Source: an uncultured Gammaproteobacteria bacterium (GTDB lineage Bacteria > Pseudomonadota > Gammaproteobacteria > Arenicellales > JAANXG01). From it: a stretch of 36,720 nt of DNA. The notes beneath the pieces are model-generated. The model was not told where the DNA came from, did no database searches, and saw nothing but the letters and a program-made list of their open reading frames with translations. The stretch lies in NCBI GenBank assembly GCA_947259875.1, contig CAMYNX010000009.1, positions 1 to 36,720 of the forward strand. The letters are read 5' to 3'. Below are positions 17,156-25,151 of the stretch, one piece after another (positions within the stretch are counted from its first letter, which is position 1; each line of letters starts with the position of its first letter). Made by a program: the position numbers and the translations under genes.

Positions 17156-17420
17156 GCTAGCCTGCATATTGCACCAGTATCCGGGAAGCTGGCGCAGGAC
17201 AGGGGCGGCTGAACGCGAGACTGGAGCGAAAGTCATAGCAGTAGCTATGGCTTGAGTGAAGTCCAAGTTCAGGTGCGCCTGGACCAGCCAGAGCCCGGAT
17301 AGGACACCGGCCGTGTACAAAGTGTACCCAAGACAAATGTTCTTGATTCGATGTCTATAAATTGTTTATCAATAAGTTACCTCAAGGCCGATGGCCGACT
17401 GGTGCAATATGCAGGCTAGC
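17156..17420. repeat. TIR element copy 3, between convergent genes
   Basis: The ends are a perfect 23-bp inverted repeat (GCTAGCCTGCATATTGCACC plus AGT). The GCTAGC word at both outer edges could include a CTAG target duplication. Inside is the module with the CATAGC-AGTA-GCTATG palindrome (near 17235-17250) that is shared with copies 4 and 8, followed by an AT-rich part (17325-17380). It lies between the convergent stop codons at 17064 and 17530, within a 465-base gap that contains no gene. Confidence 0.85.
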
Positions 17421-17529
17421 AGCAAGATTTCGTGGTGACTATCCATGACAAGAAGTGTGACCGGTCTGTGAGCCACTGCAACTGAGTCAGATCTATCGAA
17501 AACCGCAGCCGGATACCTCGAAACCGGCG

Positions 17530-18303
17530 CTACCCCGTGTCCAGCAGTATGTCCTTGGCCTGATTAATCTTGGCAGCAAGATAGGTCGACCCACCCCGAT
17601 CGGGGTGGAGCTTTTGCATTAAACGGCGGTGTGCGTCAATGATTTGCTCGCGCGTTGCATCGTCAGCAACACCGAGCACCTCACTCGCCTCTTGGCGGGA
17701 CATCTGACTGCCGGATGGCGGATAGCCTGCTTGCGATGCCCCGGCGGCAACATGCTCGCGCCACTCTTCGCCATGCGTGCGATCGAGATAGGCTTGCAGC
17801 AATGCCGCAGACTCCGCATCCTCCCGATGGCATTCTTCGTATAACTTTATCAGTTGCTCCTCGGAAAGCGCGGACAGTGGTTGACCGACGAACTGACCCC
17901 CTAGCACCACACCGTCTAATTCACCGCTGTCATGATCCAAACTCATGCGCAAATAACGCGATTCCACTTGCGACCTGCCGCCACTGCCCGCCCCACCAGG
18001 TCCAACTGTCCCTGCTCGCGCCGCGCGCGTGTTTTGCACCAAAGTGTAGATTTGACTCAGAATTGGAACATAACGGAGCAAAGACAACAGGCGGCCTAAA
18101 AACGGAATGGCGGAGGCCACCAGGGCGAATAACCAATGTAGGCGGCCCGTCGCCGTTAATAACAGCACCGCGATCACCGCGCCCCAAACTGCCCCGCGCC
18201 GCAGGTATCGGGCTACTTTTTTCGGATCCTCCTTGAGAATCCAATGGACCAGCAAAGCCGCGCCCGCGACCACAATAAACAGTACCAGCAGACGAAGAAT
18301 CAT
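17530..18303 (-). CDS. Membrane-anchored J-domain protein
   Basis: A 257-residue protein. The N-terminus has two or three hydrophobic segments (about residues 1-20, 38-56 and 58-75), and a C-terminal J domain carries the HPD tripeptide (LMQKLHPDRGG, near residue 235) in the position seen in Tim14/Pam18-like type III J proteins. J domains stimulate the ATPase of a DnaK-type Hsp70, so this protein probably recruits DnaK to the inner membrane; its client is unknown. The middle contains a Gly/Ser linker (GPGGAGSGGRS) near residue 105. The ATG at 18303 fits the membrane start, but the sequence upstream is element copy 4 beginning only 4 nt away, so the gene has no visible ribosome binding site. 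It is probably the last gene of the operon that begins with the DUF6279-like lipoprotein. Confidence 0.85.
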   Translation of the reverse strand: MILRLLVLFIVVAGAALLVHWILKEDPKKVARYLRRGAVWGAVIAVLLLTATGRLHWLFALVASAIPFLGRLLSLLRYVPILSQIYTLVQNTRAARAGTVGPGGAGSGGRSQVESRYLRMSLDHDSGELDGVVLGGQFVGQPLSALSEEQLIKLYEECHREDAESAALLQAYLDRTHGEEWREHVAAGASQAGYPPSGSQMSRQEASEVLGVADDATREQIIDAHRRLMQKLHPDRGGSTYLAAKINQAKDILLDTG

Positions 18304-18307
18304 GTGT

Positions 18308-18581
18308 TAGCCCGTATATTGCAACAAGGATCCCGGATGATAGCGAAGGGATCGGGCGTCTGGACGCCGCGCTGGAACGAAATGCATAGCCGTAGCTATG
18401 GATTGAGTGAAGGGCAAGTCCAGGTGTTCGAGACCGAGCCAGGGCCAGGATAGTCCCGCCCTTATTCTTACTAAGAAACCTGGAGAGCCGACTGTTTTCA
18501 TTTCCGTGACAACACGCTGTGAGTGTCTTCGATTGTGTACCAAGAATAAGGGCGGGGCGCCTTGGTGCAATATACGGCTTA
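18308..18581. repeat. TIR element copy 4, inside the VWA/J-domain operon
   Basis: It starts TAGCCCGTATATTGCAACAA and ends TTGGTGCAATATACGGCTTA. The last three bases are the complement of the TAA stop codon of the VWA gene, and the first base lies 4 nt from the start codon of the J-domain gene, so the element fills the whole intercistronic gap. The left end matches copies 5 and 6 (GGATCCCGGATGATxGCGAA). A central module with CATAGC-CGTA-GCTATG is shared with copies 3 and 8. It also holds a nested 15-bp inverted repeat, CCCGCCCTTATTCTT (18455-18469) and its complement (18542-18556), enclosing a 72-base segment unlike other copies. Confidence 0.88.
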
Positions 18582-19292
18582 TTTCCGTTTACCGATCTGG
18601 TGAACCAGCCGGCGTACCGGACCCGCTTTGTCCTTGCTGAAATCCTGCAGGGCGCGGTGTCCGCCCGCTGCATACACCGCCACCGCGCTCAACAATTCCT
18701 TGAGCTGCTGTGGGCTATCGGCGTCAAATGGACAACAGGCACCATTGCTCAGATGCGCAATCTGTTCGAAGGCCTGCGCGGCCCGCTGGTCATGCCCTTC
18801 ATGAAATACAAACGCGGGCACGCCAAGTAATCCCATTTCTCCAGCGATTTGACTTAGTTGATCTACATCTTCCTCGACACAGTCTCCGACAAACACCAAG
18901 GCTTGTACCTTTTGCTTCTTGGTTTCCTTAATCGCGTGCTTGAGCACCTTGCGAACCTGGGTCAGGCCCCCCAAGCAAAATACCGCCGTCATCCGCTTGA
19001 GGAGGTCCTGCGAACGCTTGTACCAGGGACTGTAATTGAACTCTCCGTAGCCACGATAAAAACACAATTGAATCTCCAACCCACCCAAGGATGCCGTTTC
19101 GGTGAACATCTGGGTTTGAATATGTGTTGCTCGATCCCAAGTCGGTTGCCGACTCGCGGTGGCGTCCAATGCGAAGATAAGCCGGCCCCGCTGACCCGCT
19201 ACCTTCACCACCGGCGCGGTCGCCACCTTGTCGAGAAATGCGGCAATCTTGGCCGCGGAGGACTTTGTCGGTAGACGTTTATCTTTGGCCAT
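18579..19292 (-). CDS. VWA-domain protein
   Basis: A 237-residue cytoplasmic protein with a von Willebrand A-like fold. FALDATASRQ near residue 40 is a MIDAS-type DxTxS motif, GGLTQVRKVL near 108 supplies the second-loop Thr, and VFVGDCVEED near 133 the third acidic loop. There is no signal peptide. The DNA stop codon (TAA at 18579-18581) overlaps the end of repeat element copy 4. The gene starts 2 bases after the stop of the upstream lipoprotein gene and precedes the J-domain gene, so the three probably form one operon. I know of no defined function; the pairing with a J protein suggests a role in protein assembly or envelope stress, which is inference. The C-terminus (HQIGKRK) shows no sign of truncation that I can judge. 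Confidence 0.8.
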   Translation of the reverse strand: MAKDKRLPTKSSAAKIAAFLDKVATAPVVKVAGQRGRLIFALDATASRQPTWDRATHIQTQMFTETASLGGLEIQLCFYRGYGEFNYSPWYKRSQDLLKRMTAVFCLGGLTQVRKVLKHAIKETKKQKVQALVFVGDCVEEDVDQLSQIAGEMGLLGVPAFVFHEGHDQRAAQAFEQIAHLSNGACCPFDADSPQQLKELLSAVAVYAAGGHRALQDFSKDKAGPVRRLVHQIGKRK

Positions 19293-19294
19293 CT

Positions 19295-20164
19295 TCAGTT
19301 CACCAGAGAACGGAATTGACGATTGATGTCGTTCACCCGCCTCAGAACCCGGTCGCGCTGCCGAGGTGTTAATGAACGATCAATCATCACGATCATGTCA
19401 CTGATAATGTCCCATGTTTTTTCAATCTTATTCCCTAGTTGGGGGCTGATGTCGTCCTGCTCAACCCACCAACGGTTCAGAAACCGCTCCAACCGATCAC
19501 TGGGAGCCGACTCCCGCAACATACTTAGTATCTCCTGCTGTTGGCGAATGCGGTAGTCATACCAATCCTCGTAGGTGTTGGGAATGGCATCGCTGAGGCG
19601 CGTTACCAAGCGCTCCTGGGCGATTGTTAATGTGCCGGTCCAACGTTTGAGACGACGAAATATTTGCTTCGCCCTTCGTGACTTGCGGTAATCCTCGGAG
19701 AACACCAGATACTTCGCATGATAGCGCCGATTCGCGGTATCCAGTTTGCGCGATAGGTATTCTATCTGCTCCGAATTTAACTGCGCCAATACCGGCGCCA
19801 CCACCGCCACGGTCTTCCGGGTGGTCGCCGCATACAGCTCGACGATCAAATCGAGTATTTTCCCGGTTTCTGTTTCGCTAAGTCCGTCTTGACCATATTC
19901 ATCGACTTTATCTAATAATTCAATGAATCTGGGCAGTTCCTCACGCCGGTGCTCGTCGAGGCGAAATTGCAGTTCGGGTTTTAAAAATTCTTTTTGCGTG
20001 GTAGTTAGATCCAAGTATTCATCCATGTAGCGGAACAGAATTCGATCCGCTTTCGAATAAGCGACCTTGATGGTACTGCACGCCATCAACGCCCCGACAC
20101 TCAATATAATCAGCAATGCAAATATACTGCGGAATATTGAGCGATATACTTGAACCGTAGACAT
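19295..20164 (-). CDS. DUF6279-like lipoprotein
   Basis: About 289 residues from the ATG at 20164 (MSTVQVYRSIFRSIFALL); in-frame starts exist further upstream (to 20233) but would put extra polar sequence before the signal peptide. The hydrophobic segment ends in the lipobox LMAC, so the mature protein begins at that Cys and is lipid-anchored. The rest is helical and rich in charged residues (YMDEYLDLTTTQKEF, LDEHRREELPRFIELLD, SLTPRQRDRVLRRVNDI), a pattern typical of the DUF6279 lipoproteins of gammaproteobacteria, whose function is unknown. It is divergent from the SpmA/SpmB-like gene and overlaps nearly with the VWA gene (2-base gap). Confidence 0.78.
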   Translation of the reverse strand: MSTVQVYRSIFRSIFALLIILSVGALMACSTIKVAYSKADRILFRYMDEYLDLTTTQKEFLKPELQFRLDEHRREELPRFIELLDKVDEYGQDGLSETETGKILDLIVELYAATTRKTVAVVAPVLAQLNSEQIEYLSRKLDTANRRYHAKYLVFSEDYRKSRRAKQIFRRLKRWTGTLTIAQERLVTRLSDAIPNTYEDWYDYRIRQQQEILSMLRESAPSDRLERFLNRWWVEQDDISPQLGNKIEKTWDIISDMIVMIDRSLTPRQRDRVLRRVNDINRQFRSLVN

Positions 20165-20243
20165 AATAATACTTAACCGTAACATACAACAATTATCCAA
20201 CGAACGTATGAAATTACCATACAAAATCGCCATTCATTGAAGC

Positions 20244-21473
20244 ATGTTGTCGCTCATTTGGCTGGGATTTTTTCTCGTAGCTTTTATAAGTACGCTGTAT
20301 CAGTGGCTGATGTTCGGCGACCCGCATATCTTTGCGAAGGTTGTCAGCGCCAGCTTCGATATGGCGAAACTCGGCGTGGAAATCGCGATCGGACTGATCG
20401 GTGTCTTGTGTCTATGGTTGGGCTTCTTCCAGATCGCCGAACGCGCCGGCTTGATCCAGACCCTTGCACGATGGCTAAGCCCCCTGTTTCACCATTTAAT
20501 GCCCGAGATACCGAAAGGACACCCCGCCGTGGGCTCGGTGACCATGAACTTGGCGGCCAATGTCTTGGGGCTCGACAATGCAGCCACGCCTATGGGTCTG
20601 AAAGCAATGCAGGATTTACAGTCATTAAACACATCACCGGAGACTGCGACCAATGCTCAAATCCTGTTCTTGGTGCTCAACACGTCGTCGGTTACGTTGT
20701 TGCCCGTTACGATCTTTCTGTACCGCACCCAGCAAGGTGCGACCGACCCCACCGCAGTGTTTATCCCCATTCTTTTGGCGACATCGGCATCCACGCTTGT
20801 CGGTCTGCTGATGGTGGCATGGATACAAAGATTAAAGCTGTGGCACCCGGTGGTGCTGGCTTACTTCGCCGTGTTCGCGGTGCTCATGGCGTTGTTCATC
20901 ACCTATCTTGGCGGGCTCAGCCCGGCATCCTTGAGCGAACAATCAAGCCTTATCGGCAACTTCGCGTTGCTCAGCGTCATTGCCACATTTCTATTCATGG
21001 GCTGGTATCGGAAAATAAATGTTTATGAGGCGTTCATAGACGGAGCCAAACAGGGATTCGAGGTATGTGTCAAGCTTATCCCCTTTCTCGTCGGCATGCT
21101 GGTCGCCATCGGTGTGTTACGAGCAAGTGGTGCGCTGGATGTGTTATTGACAATGTTGAGAATCCTAACTGAGTGGCTGGGTGTAAACACCGATTTTGTG
21201 CCTGCGGTGCCCACCGCACTCATGAAACCGCTGAGCGGCAGCGGCGCGCGGGCGATGATGTTGGAGACGATGAACACATATGGCGTGGACTCGTTTCCTG
21301 CCACCGTATCGGCGATTGTGCAGGGCAGCACCGAGACGACGTTCTACGTGTTGGCGGTATACTTTGGCAGTGTCGGCATTCGTCGGGTTCGACACGCAGT
21401 GACGTGCGGCTTGATCGCCGACCTCACCGGCGTCATCACAGCGATCGCCGTGGGCTACTGGTTTTTTTACTGA
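20244..21473 (+). CDS. SpmA/SpmB-like nucleoside-recognition (Gate) domain membrane protein
   Basis: A 409-residue polytopic inner-membrane protein. Hydrophobic segments run throughout, in two homologous halves: residues about 40-190 (SVTMNLAANVLGLDNAATPMGLKAM is a signature of SpmA) and about 245-405 (KPLSGSGARAMM and IVQGSTETTFYV are signatures of SpmB). The two spore maturation proteins of Bacillus are thus fused here, as in many non-sporulating Gram-negatives. The Gate domain is related to nucleoside transporters, but the transported substrate is not known. The ATG at 20244 is used; the ribosome binding site is weak. Its end is 13 bases from the end of the convergent rhodanese gene. Confidence 0.85.
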   Translation: MLSLIWLGFFLVAFISTLYQWLMFGDPHIFAKVVSASFDMAKLGVEIAIGLIGVLCLWLGFFQIAERAGLIQTLARWLSPLFHHLMPEIPKGHPAVGSVTMNLAANVLGLDNAATPMGLKAMQDLQSLNTSPETATNAQILFLVLNTSSVTLLPVTIFLYRTQQGATDPTAVFIPILLATSASTLVGLLMVAWIQRLKLWHPVVLAYFAVFAVLMALFITYLGGLSPASLSEQSSLIGNFALLSVIATFLFMGWYRKINVYEAFIDGAKQGFEVCVKLIPFLVGMLVAIGVLRASGALDVLLTMLRILTEWLGVNTDFVPAVPTALMKPLSGSGARAMMLETMNTYGVDSFPATVSAIVQGSTETTFYVLAVYFGSVGIRRVRHAVTCGLIADLTGVITAIAVGYWFFY

Positions 21474-21486
21474 TCCCCACTCAGTG

Positions 21487-21963
21487 TTATACGTTCGACT
21501 CGCCCTCTCCCAACTGTTCTGGAGTAACCCTGGGCGTGAAGTACTCGTCCCCGGAATCAACGCTGATCGTATTGCCATCCCCGTCAACCAGCGCTTGCTC
21601 GTAGTCATTCCAGCCACGCAGGCCGGTCTTTAGGGACCATACGTTTTTGTAGCCCATCAACTTCATAGTGTGGGCGGCAAGCAAACTTCGGTTTCCCGAG
21701 CGGCACACTACAACAATTTCTCGTGCACGGGCCGTTACTAAATCCGGAATGGTTTCTTCATAACCGTATTCGCAAGCGGTCTCAAGTATGCCGCGGGGCA
21801 CGAGTAACGAACCTTCGATATGCATCATCCCAAACTCATAAGGTTCACGCACATCCAAGATTAGCGGTCCCGATTCTCTTTTTAGTTTGTCAGAAAGATC
21901 CCACGGGAATATCTCTTTCACTTCGTCTTGAACCGATCTGAGTAAATCATTGAATCTTTTCAT
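21487..21963 (-). CDS. Rhodanese-like domain protein
   Basis: A 158-residue single-domain rhodanese. LILDVREPYEFGMMHIEGSLLVP near residue 35 is the conserved N-terminal motif, and the active-site loop VVCRSGNRS near residue 87 has the catalytic Cys that carries a persulfide. A C-terminal extension (residues 125-158, VDGDGNTISVDSGDEYF) is not part of the fold. There is no signal peptide, so it should act in the cytoplasm, where it may pass sulfane sulfur; this fits the sulfur metabolism suggested by the qmo operon but is not proof. It is divergent from the Gfo/Idh gene, with 101 bases between the starts. Confidence 0.88.
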   Translation of the reverse strand: MKRFNDLLRSVQDEVKEIFPWDLSDKLKRESGPLILDVREPYEFGMMHIEGSLLVPRGILETACEYGYEETIPDLVTARAREIVVVCRSGNRSLLAAHTMKLMGYKNVWSLKTGLRGWNDYEQALVDGDGNTISVDSGDEYFTPRVTPEQLGEGESNV

Positions 21964-22064
21964 TGTCAGGAGTACTGATCCGTCCTCAAAATATCAGGTT
22001 CGCGTTTCAGCGTCAGCTGTTGAATAATACGGATTATATGTTCTAACACTAATCGTAGGTAACA

Positions 22065-23108
22065 ATGACCGAGCAACGCATAAACGTCGGGGTTATCGGC
22101 GCCGGCGCCAATACACGCAAGATGCACATTCCAGGCCTGCAGGACATAGACGGTGTCGAGATCGTCAGCGTCTGTAACCGCAGCGTAGAGTCTGGAAAAC
22201 AGGTGGCGGACGAGTTCGGGATACCACAGGTGCACGGTTCGTGGCGGGAAGTGATCGACGATCCCAACATAGACGCCATCGTCATCGGCACGTGGCCCTA
22301 CATGCACAAGATACTAACTTGCGCCGCACTGGATGCGGAAAAGCACGTGTTGTGCGAGGCGCGCATGGCGATGAACGCCGCCGAGGCGCACGTCATGTGG
22401 GAGACCAGCAAGGCGCATCCGTCGTTGGTTGCGCAGATCGTACCGTCACCTTTTACCCTGCCCTTTGATCAGACTATTCAGGAGATAATACGCGATCAAT
22501 TACTGGGCGAGCTCATAGCGATTGATATGCGTCACGCGACCGGTGAGTTCCCAGATTACGATTACCCGATGACATGGCGGCAAGATATCCAGTTCAGTGG
22601 GCTCAACATAATGATGATGGGCATTTGGTATGAAGCCTTGGCCCGCTGGGTCGGACATGCATGCAGTGTGTTTGCGCGGTGTAAAGAGGTAGTAAAGCTG
22701 CGCACCGCCTCCGACGGTACGCGTGCACAGGCGGTTCGGGTGCCGGATCATGTCGATATCATCGCCGACATGGACTGTGGCGCTCAGGCGCGCATGCAGT
22801 TTAGCGCCGTGCTCGGCTTGGCGCAGCCTACAGCCGAGATATGGATATTTGGCACCCAAGGCACGCTGCGGTTGGACGGCGTTGAAAAAAGGCTTTATCG
22901 CGGGACCCGGGGTGAACAAGCATTGACCGAAGTCGACATACCTGAAAAGTCACGCGGTCAGTGGCGGGTGGAGGAAGAGTTCATCAACGCCATACGCGGT
23001 ATTGAAACCGTCAAGCTGACGACGTTCCAAGAAGGCGTACGCTACATGGAGTTTACCGAAGCGGTGTCGTTGAGCTCGGCTTCCGGCAAAACCATTGTCT
23101 GCCGGTAG
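22065..23108 (+). CDS. Gfo/Idh/MocA-family oxidoreductase
   Basis: A 347-residue protein with an N-terminal NAD(P)-binding Rossmann fold (NVGVIGAGANTRKMHIPGL, residues 6-24) and the typical C-terminal alpha/beta domain. In most family members the catalytic motif reads EKP; here the matching segment is HVLCEARMAMN near residue 103, with Ala-Arg in place of Lys-Pro, so the usual Lys is missing and the activity may differ. Later segments (QIVPSPFTLPFDQTI, MTWRQDIQFSGLNIMMMGIWYE) resemble the substrate-binding part. The substrate is unknown. AGGTAAC before the ATG at 22065 supports the start. Element copy 5 begins 5 bases after the stop. Confidence 0.82.
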   Translation: MTEQRINVGVIGAGANTRKMHIPGLQDIDGVEIVSVCNRSVESGKQVADEFGIPQVHGSWREVIDDPNIDAIVIGTWPYMHKILTCAALDAEKHVLCEARMAMNAAEAHVMWETSKAHPSLVAQIVPSPFTLPFDQTIQEIIRDQLLGELIAIDMRHATGEFPDYDYPMTWRQDIQFSGLNIMMMGIWYEALARWVGHACSVFARCKEVVKLRTASDGTRAQAVRVPDHVDIIADMDCGAQARMQFSAVLGLAQPTAEIWIFGTQGTLRLDGVEKRLYRGTRGEQALTEVDIPEKSRGQWRVEEEFINAIRGIETVKLTTFQEGVRYMEFTEAVSLSSASGKTIVCR

Positions 23109-23113
23109 CGGCT

Positions 23114-23240
23114 TGACCCGTATATTGCACCAAGGATCCCGGATGATGGCGAAGGGACTTGTGCTGCGCGCAGTGCCCCTGCTGTGCGGGGACAAGCGCA
23201 AGGTTGGGCGGCTGCATGCCTTGGTGCAATATGCAGATTA
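23114..23240. repeat. TIR element copy 5, between convergent genes
   Basis: The left end (TGACCCGTATATTGCACCAA) and the right end (TTGGTGCAATATGCAGATTA) are inverted repeats. The interior is GGATCCCGGATGATGGCGAA followed by the GTGCTGCGCGCAGTGCCCCT module. The 127-bp element fills the 140-base gap between the Gfo/Idh stop codon (5 bases before) and the gluQ stop codon (8 bases after). As a long hairpin it could act as a two-way transcript end for both genes. Confidence 0.88.
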
Positions 23241-23248
23241 AAGCACGG

Positions 23249-24244
23249 CTAATTCAGCCTGCTATGAGTACCGGTATCTCGTAAAACGTCTGTGTACGAG
23301 GACAGATCGTGGGCATTGAGCAATTCTCGGGCCGAGACCGGTGTCTCCAGTGGGCACAATCCGACCGAGGCTGCGAGTTGTCCGACCAACTGCGCCGGTT
23401 TTCCTCCTCGAGCACGAAACATCACGATCGATTCGGAACCGTCACGCTTGGACATCCGATTGCCATCGTCGTCTGCCAACAGCGGCACATGCCAGTAGCG
23501 TGGCGCTGGCAAGTCTAATGCACTAAGCAATGCTAATTGCCGCGGTGTGGATTCGCGCAGGTCAACACCACGCACAACGTCGGTGACACCCATTAATGCA
23601 TCATCAACCACCACCGCGAACTGGTAAGCAAAAACGCCATCTGATCGCCGCACCACGAAATCACCGACATCATGGCTGAGGTCCTGAACGATCGAACCCG
23701 TGACCACGTCCTCAACCTCGATCCTCCCGGCACCGACTCGATACCGCAACGCGGCCGAACGTATACCGTTGTTCCCGAAAGCCGATTCTTGTTCGCGACA
23801 CGTGCCCGGATATATGGGCCCGTCAGACCCATGAGGCGCGCTGGCCGCCTGCTGAATGTCCTTGCGGGAACAGAAACAGGGAAAGATTGTGTGTGCATCT
23901 TGTAACCGGGACAACGCGGTCGCATAGACACCATCCCGAGCCGATTGTTCGTAGGGACCGGTTTTGCCACCGACGTCCGGTCCTTCATCCCAATCGAGGC
24001 CCATCCAGCGCAAGTCATTGATAATCTGTTCGGCGCAACCCGGCCGCACCCTCGATCGATCGAGGTCTTCCATGCGCATGACAAATCGCCCACCAGCTAA
24101 TCGTGCCTGCAACCATGCCAACAACGCTGTACGCGCATTTCCCAGGTGTAACGGTCCGGATGGACTGGGTGCATAGCGGCCACCGGGCGCCCGATCTCGC
24201 AGGCGAATGGCGCGATCCAACATTCGCTCGTACTCAGAGGTCAT
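23249..24244 (-). CDS. gluQ: Glutamyl-Q tRNA(Asp) synthetase
   Basis: A 331-residue class I aminoacyl-tRNA synthetase catalytic core without an anticodon-binding domain, as in GluQRS (E. coli YadB, about 300 residues). It has GRYAPSPSGPLHLGNAR (HIGH-type motif, residues 22-38), a zinc site CFCSRKD...YPGTC (near residues 117-145) and the KMSKS-type motif NRMSKRDGS (near residue 252). The enzyme attaches glutamate to the queuosine base in tRNA-Asp. The ATG at 24244 overlaps the stop codon of the DsrE-like gene (ATGA), so the two are translationally coupled. Here gluQ is not next to dksA, its frequent neighbour. Confidence 0.93.
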   Translation of the reverse strand: MTSEYERMLDRAIRLRDRAPGGRYAPSPSGPLHLGNARTALLAWLQARLAGGRFVMRMEDLDRSRVRPGCAEQIINDLRWMGLDWDEGPDVGGKTGPYEQSARDGVYATALSRLQDAHTIFPCFCSRKDIQQAASAPHGSDGPIYPGTCREQESAFGNNGIRSAALRYRVGAGRIEVEDVVTGSIVQDLSHDVGDFVVRRSDGVFAYQFAVVVDDALMGVTDVVRGVDLRESTPRQLALLSALDLPAPRYWHVPLLADDDGNRMSKRDGSESIVMFRARGGKPAQLVGQLAASVGLCPLETPVSARELLNAHDLSSYTDVLRDTGTHSRLN

Positions 24245-24720
24245 TCAACGACGATGAGACGGTAGCCAAGTTCCACGTATTGCTGCGCCTGTGCCGGCCC
24301 CACCGCGGCAACATCCACGTAATCGGGAAACGCATCCGGCGGAATATCGTACCAACTGGCGTGGGTGCCGCAGACATGTACCGGGATATCATCCGCAGTG
24401 GTCATTTGCTTCACCAGACTATGCAGTTGCCTATAACGATCGGTCTTATCGGTGGTGAGGGCAAATTGCTCCGCGCCATGAGTGACTATCGCTATCGAAA
24501 GGCCGTGAAATCGGGCGCGTAATCGCTCGCTTTCTTGACGCAGCCTGGGCACTAAGGTGACGAGCCGATCCGGATCGCCGCTGATAATTTCAAACACCAC
24601 GCCGGATGGGGCTTGGGTCAGAGAAATGATCTCATCTACTTCACCACGCAGATCAGCCGTCGCAGACCATGCTGGAAACAAAAGCAGTGACAATAATATG
24701 AACTTGTTACGTATCGACAT
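24241..24720 (-). CDS. Secreted DsrE-like protein
   Basis: About 159 residues from the ATG at 24720 (a TTG one codon upstream is also possible). A signal peptide (MSIRNKFILLSLLLFPAWSATA) is followed by a DsrE/DsrF-like fold: VVFEIISGDPDRL near residue 40, LSIAIVTHGAEQFAL near 75 and the loop VHVCGTHAS near residue 115, whose single Cys sits where sulfur-carrier DsrE-like proteins have their active Cys. Periplasmic DsrE-like proteins are found in sulfur oxidisers, but their function is mostly unknown. The stop codon overlaps the gluQ start by 4 bases. Element copy 6 begins 15 nt upstream of the ATG, so no ordinary promoter region is visible. Confidence 0.8.
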   Translation of the reverse strand: MSIRNKFILLSLLLFPAWSATADLRGEVDEIISLTQAPSGVVFEIISGDPDRLVTLVPRLRQESERLRARFHGLSIAIVTHGAEQFALTTDKTDRYRQLHSLVKQMTTADDIPVHVCGTHASWYDIPPDAFPDYVDVAAVGPAQAQQYVELGYRLIVVE

Positions 24721-24735
24721 CAATTTAGGTTCGTC

Positions 24736-24817
24736 TAGCCCGCATGTTGCATCAAGGATCCCGGATCATGGCGAAGGGACTTGTGCTGCGCGTAGTTCCC
24801 CTGCTGTGCGGGGACCG
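24736..24817. repeat. TIR element copy 6, right end missing
   Basis: It starts TAGCCCGCATGTTGCATCAA, continues GGATCCCGGATCATGGCGAA and the GTGCTGCGCGTAGTTCCCCT module up to the GCGGGGACCGGG word, then stops matching; no right inverted repeat follows. The element is therefore truncated. It lies 15 nt upstream of the DsrE-like start codon. The rest of the 428-base gap up to the cytochrome gene (24818-25151) has an AATCAACGTTGATT palindrome at 24829-24842, no convincing gene and the cytochrome terminator. Confidence 0.8.
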
Positions 24818-25093
24818 GGCGACACATAATCAACGTTGATTATAGTGCGTATATCGTTCTAATTGGCCCATATCTTCAGCAACAGCCTGCAAATCCAACG
24901 TAACCCGGCAACTTGATCATCGCTGAGTGCTTGACGGCACCGGGTAAGCACAGATCTTTTTTGTGTCTTCAGGAATCCATTTCGCCGTGTCACGCATGCC
25001 AAAGTCAAGCATCGTCAATTCTATCTTCGCAACGCGTTTCCCTGGCAATACGCGGATCAACAGCATTAGCTGCTCGTTGATTCTTGTAATGAT

Positions 25094-25126
25094 AAAAAAA
25101 GGCGCGAGACAACAATATCTCGCGCC
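25094..25126 (-). terminator. Rho-independent terminator of the cytochrome c gene
   Basis: On the minus strand GGCGCGAGA pairs perfectly with TCTCGCGCC (9 bp) around an 8-base loop and is followed by seven T. It lies 26 bases after the cytochrome c stop codon. Confidence 0.92.
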
Positions 25127-25151
25127 CACGGACCTAACGTAACCTGATGGA

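Noticed and set aside
18307-18673. Open frames inside and across the repeat elements (for example beginning MHQGAP)
   Set aside because: They recur only because the element DNA recurs, begin within the terminal repeat, lack ribosome binding sites and are not kept open in diverged copies such as copy 8.
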